Positions 13,606 through 16,770 of a stretch of DNA of 16,770 nucleotides are shown here, one piece after another. Numbering within the stretch: position 1 is the first letter of the stretch; every line of letters starts with the position of its first letter. The notes below the pieces were generated by a model. It saw only the letters and a list, made by a program, of their open reading frames with translations, made no database searches and was not told the DNA's origin. The DNA is from an uncultured Bacteroides sp. (lineage in GTDB: Bacteria > Bacteroidota > Bacteroidia > Bacteroidales > Bacteroidaceae): positions 1 to 16,770 of the forward strand of contig NZ_CABUHK010000100.1 in the NCBI RefSeq assembly GCF_902491285.1, read 5' to 3'. The position numbers and the translations under genes are program-made.

Positions 13606-16600
13606 ATGAATTACAAAGCTCCCAATTCTTTATTTTATTGTTTGAATGCTGTTCCTATTAAAGTTATCGGAACTTTTTGTGCGTTATTCTTGTGTATGGC
13701 TATTTATGCGCAAGATGTCACAGTACGAGGGAAGGTTACTGCTCACGGAGAGGGAATGGCAGGTGTGACCATTGTTGTGAAAGGCAGTAATGGGCAACAA
13801 GGTACGATTACCTCAATTGATGGCAATTACTTGTTAAAAGTATCTGGAAAAGAAACTCTTGTCTTTTCGTATATCGGCTATGAAACGATGGAAGTTCCGG
13901 TGAAAGGACGTACAACTATCAATGTAGGGATGAAAGAAACATCTCTGGCTGTTGATGAGGTAGTCATTACTGTACCTTATGGCACAGTTAAAAAATCTAC
14001 TTTCACCGGTTCCGCAGGAGTCGTTGATAAAAAATTGATTGCCTCATCACAAGTCAGTAGTGTCTCGAAAGCATTGCAGGGCAGTGTGGCAGGCTTACAA
14101 TCATTCTCAACGAGCGGACAACCCGGAGAAGACGCCAGTATTTATATTCGTGGCATCGGGTCGGCCAATGCGTCTACCAATCCGCTTTACGTAGTAGACG
14201 GTGTTCCTTATGACGGCGCTTTGTCTTCCATCTCTTCACAGGATATTGCTTCTATCACTGTGTTGAAAGATGCTGCGGCTGCTACGTTGTACGGTTCACG
14301 TGCTGCAAACGGTGTAATTATGATTACCACCAAACAGGGCGTTGACTCTGCTCCGGTTATCGAATTGTCCGCCAAGTATGGTTTCTCAAGCCGTGCGGTA
14401 AGAGACTACGACCAGTTAGGTACCAATGATTATTTTATGCTGCAATGGGAAGCTATGCGCAATAAATATATGGATGATGGTCATTCGGCAGAAGATGCTG
14501 CGCAGAGATCTTCATCCGAGTTGATATCTACTATTGGTATTAATCCTTATGGAAGCAAATATGGCCAGCCGGTTGGCGTAGATGGTAAATTGGTAGCAGG
14601 AGCTACCCCGCTGTGGGATGACAGTTGGGAGGATGCTTTGACGCAAGATGCGCACTATACGGATTTGAGTGCCCGAATCTCAGGTGGAAGTAAGAAAACG
14701 AAATATTACTTCTCGCTGGGTTATCTGAACGATCAGGGCGCATATATCTGTTCAGGTTTCAAGCGTTATACACTACGTTCCAATATCACTTCCGATTTGC
14801 GTGATTGGCTACAAGTCGGCTTGAATGTTTCGGGCACTCATTCTGTTCAGGATTATCCGAAGCAGAATGATACCGCAATTGGTAACATCGTATTGGCTGC
14901 ACGTTCATTACCTTCTTTTTATCCGGTATATGAGCGGAATCCTGATACAGGCGAATATTTGCGGGGTGACGATGGAAATAAAATCTATGACTATGGAAAC
15001 TATCGTAAAAGTTCTTATCGCGGTTATAATTTTGTCCAATCCATGCCTTATGACAAAAATGAGATAAAGCGAGATGCGGCTTCAGTACGTGGATATTTGC
15101 AGATTACTCCCATTAAAGGATTAACTTACAAAACCTCTTTGAGTATAGATTACAACAGTAAGTTTTCGCACGATTACTCGAATCCTACTTATGGAAAAGA
15201 ACCGTTGGTTGGTTCGGTTAGCAAGCGCAATTACCGCACTACGGGTATGACTTTCAACAACGTGGTGAACTGGACGCATATTTTTAAAGGTATCCACAGT
15301 GTCCATTTGATGGCGGGACAAGAGTATTATGAATACAATACTTCCAACTTTGGCGGTTCACGTACCGGCGTCATAACTGACGGCTTTTTTGAGCCGGATG
15401 CAGCTTCTACATTGACAGGTTTCAGTGGCAACAGCGATCAGTATAAGTTGATGAGTTATTTCGGTAGTGCCGAATATTCTTTCAACCAGCGTTATTTCTT
15501 ATCAGCATCCATGCGTACCGACGGATCGTCACGTTTTCATCCCGACAACCGTTGGGGAACATTCTGGTCGTTCGGTGCTTCCTGGAAAATCCATCAGGAG
15601 TCTTTTATGAAAAGTGTCGCCGACAGATGGCTGTCAAACCTGAGTCTTCGTGCCAGTTATGGTGCTCAAGGTAATGACAATGTAGGTTATTATGCTTATC
15701 AGGAATTATACGATATCGGTAGCTTCCTGGGTGAGACTACCCTTCACGCTTCCCGTCTGGCAACTCCTGATTTGTCGTGGGAAACGAATCTGAACTTTAA
15801 TATCGGTTTGGACTTCGGCTTCTTGAATAACCGTATCAATGGTACGATTGAATATTTTAACCGTGCGTCCAAAGATTTGCTGTTCAACCGTGATTTGGTA
15901 CCTTCTTCCGGTTTCAGTTCCATTGATGCCAATATTGGTAAATTGAAAAACTACGGTTGGGAGTTTACTGTGAATGCTACACCTGTGTTGACTCGTGACT
16001 GGACATGGCGGTTGTCGGTAAATATGACGACTTATAAAAATAAAATAGTGCAATTACCTACGGAAGTAATGTGGCAAGGCAGCAAGAAATGGGTACAAGG
16101 CGGTTCATTGTATGACTTCTGGTTGTATGAATGGGGTGGTGTAGATCCCGAAACCGGAGATGCGCAATGGGCTTATTATGACGCTGACGGTACGAGGCAT
16201 TTGACCAATGATTATTCGGCTCTGACTTCTGATAAGAAAGTGAAAGCCGGTAGCTCTTTACCGAAATTGAGTGGTGGTTTCCAATCGGACCTTACATGGA
16301 AAGACCTGTCGTTATCTATGTTGTTCTCTTATGGTATCGGTGGAAAAATCTATAATAATGATATAACGATGCTGATGAGAGTAAACGGTGGTAACGGGGA
16401 TAGTATGAGTAAAGAGCTTCTGAACCGCTGGACACCGGAAAATACAAATACAGATATTCCCCGGTTGACACAGGATGGGACAAGCAAGTTTACCTCTTCT
16501 TCTACACGTTGGCTGGTAGACCGCTCTTTCCTTCGTTTAAAAACAATAACACTCAACTATAACTTACCGAAGAAATGGTTACACCCGCTGACTCTGAAAG

Positions 16601-16746
16601 ATGCAAGCGTCTTTGTGCAAGCTGAAAATATGCTGACATTCAGCAAACAGCAGGGACTTGACCCGGAACAACCGGTCAGTGGTATGGCTTCTTTCCGTTA
16701 TCCGGCTATGAAGACAATTTCATTTGGTATCAATGTAAAACTTTAA
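13606..16746 (+). CDS. SusC/RagA-family TonB-dependent outer-membrane transporter (1046 aa)
   Basis: The signal peptide runs to about ..AIYAQ (near residue 36). A carboxypeptidase-regulatory-like beta-sandwich follows (VTVRGKVTAHGEGMAGVTIVVKG to the end of the 'SYIGYETMEVPV' segment, about 38-105). Next are DEVVITVPYGTVKKSTFTGS (SusC-type TonB box region), the plug domain with YVVDGVPYDG and ITVLKDAAAATLYGSRAANGVIMITTKQG-type motif (about 190-247; only the key DGVP and YGSRAANG quoted here), and a 22-stranded barrel to the end, finishing in ISFGINVKL. SusC proteins take up large ligands (glycans, peptides) through the outer membrane together with a SusD lipoprotein, powered by TonB. Length is normal. 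It shares its promoter and leader with the peptide operon, hinting at a common ligand or function. No substrate can be read from sequence. Confidence 0.95.
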   Translation: MNYKAPNSLFYCLNAVPIKVIGTFCALFLCMAIYAQDVTVRGKVTAHGEGMAGVTIVVKGSNGQQGTITSIDGNYLLKVSGKETLVFSYIGYETMEVPVKGRTTINVGMKETSLAVDEVVITVPYGTVKKSTFTGSAGVVDKKLIASSQVSSVSKALQGSVAGLQSFSTSGQPGEDASIYIRGIGSANASTNPLYVVDGVPYDGALSSISSQDIASITVLKDAAAATLYGSRAANGVIMITTKQGVDSAPVIELSAKYGFSSRAVRDYDQLGTNDYFMLQWEAMRNKYMDDGHSAEDAAQRSSSELISTIGINPYGSKYGQPVGVDGKLVAGATPLWDDSWEDALTQDAHYTDLSARISGGSKKTKYYFSLGYLNDQGAYICSGFKRYTLRSNITSDLRDWLQVGLNVSGTHSVQDYPKQNDTAIGNIVLAARSLPSFYPVYERNPDTGEYLRGDDGNKIYDYGNYRKSSYRGYNFVQSMPYDKNEIKRDAASVRGYLQITPIKGLTYKTSLSIDYNSKFSHDYSNPTYGKEPLVGSVSKRNYRTTGMTFNNVVNWTHIFKGIHSVHLMAGQEYYEYNTSNFGGSRTGVITDGFFEPDAASTLTGFSGNSDQYKLMSYFGSAEYSFNQRYFLSASMRTDGSSRFHPDNRWGTFWSFGASWKIHQESFMKSVADRWLSNLSLRASYGAQGNDNVGYYAYQELYDIGSFLGETTLHASRLATPDLSWETNLNFNIGLDFGFLNNRINGTIEYFNRASKDLLFNRDLVPSSGFSSIDANIGKLKNYGWEFTVNATPVLTRDWTWRLSVNMTTYKNKIVQLPTEVMWQGSKKWVQGGSLYDFWLYEWGGVDPETGDAQWAYYDADGTRHLTNDYSALTSDKKVKAGSSLPKLSGGFQSDLTWKDLSLSMLFSYGIGGKIYNNDITMLMRVNGGNGDSMSKELLNRWTPENTNTDIPRLTQDGTSKFTSSSTRWLVDRSFLRLKTITLNYNLPKKWLHPLTLKDASVFVQAENMLTFSKQQGLDPEQPVSGMASFRYPAMKTISFGINVKL

Positions 16747-16747
16747 A

Positions 16748-16770
16748 ATGAATACAACAATGAAGATAAA
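16748..16770 (+). CDS. Start of a probable susD-like gene (partial, runs off the right edge)
   Basis: An ATG occurs one base after the susC-like stop, with a second in-frame ATG at 16760 (MNTTMKI...). SusD-family lipoproteins normally follow susC directly, and this is the only basis for the call; seven codons are too few to recognise the protein. Confidence 0.55.

Noticed and set aside
15706..16053. Antisense frames within the susC-like gene
   Set aside because: They lie opposite a long conserved coding region and show no start signals or recognisable protein features.
1..16770. Diversity-generating retroelement or group II intron
   Set aside because: No reverse transcriptase frame and no template/variable repeat pair was found.

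Overview
The window looks like accessory chromosomal DNA of a gut Bacteroidales bacterium (Bacteroides, Phocaeicola or a close relative). The reasons are moderate-to-low GC, promoters of the Bacteroides type (TTTG, about 20 bp, TAnnTTTG), many exported proteins with the cleavage context '...AQ', and a SusC/RagA outer-membrane transporter.

Layout. Positions 1-270 are the right end of an ISL3-type insertion sequence. Positions 271-690 are non-coding and hold four exact-length 22-bp tandem palindromic units (495-582). A strong promoter (721-752) starts a roughly 305-nt structured leader (757-1062). This opens one long, tightly packed operon: six exported proteins (1083-7391; a short unknown, a DUF6175-like protein, an unknown, a WG-repeat protein, an unknown with a possible FlgT/CsgG-like fold, and a small outer-membrane barrel), followed by a RiPP-type cassette (7411-12939). 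The cassette holds a Cys-rich precursor with ten CXXX repeats behind a twin-arginine/lipobox leader, a radical SAM/SPASM maturase, a second SPASM-like maturase without an N-terminal radical SAM motif, and a small modification-system protein. A decayed small lipoprotein gene and a Rho-independent terminator (13135-13168) close the operon.

The second maturase gene is split by a 2754-bp IS1595-family element (9357-12110) flanked by the perfect 8-bp target duplication ATCGTTTA. Removing the element and one duplication copy restores one 313-codon frame. The element is a passenger-carrying type: transposase plus four small genes, and a non-coding stretch of about 200 nt with its own promoter that folds into a pseudoknotted RNA.

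After the terminator, the same promoter and leader occur a second time (13230-13589) directly in front of a full-length susC-like gene (13606-16746) and the first codons of a probable susD partner. The two leaders are identical over 60 nt at the promoter. Further in they differ but keep the same stems through compensatory changes, including a pseudoknot with three changed base pairs, and both end in a terminator-like stem with a T run before the start codon. I infer that the peptide-maturation operon and the SusCD pair are controlled by the same RNA-based switch and work together, for example in making, exporting or recapturing a modified Cys-rich lipopeptide. The IS insertion probably disables or alters peptide maturation in this strain.
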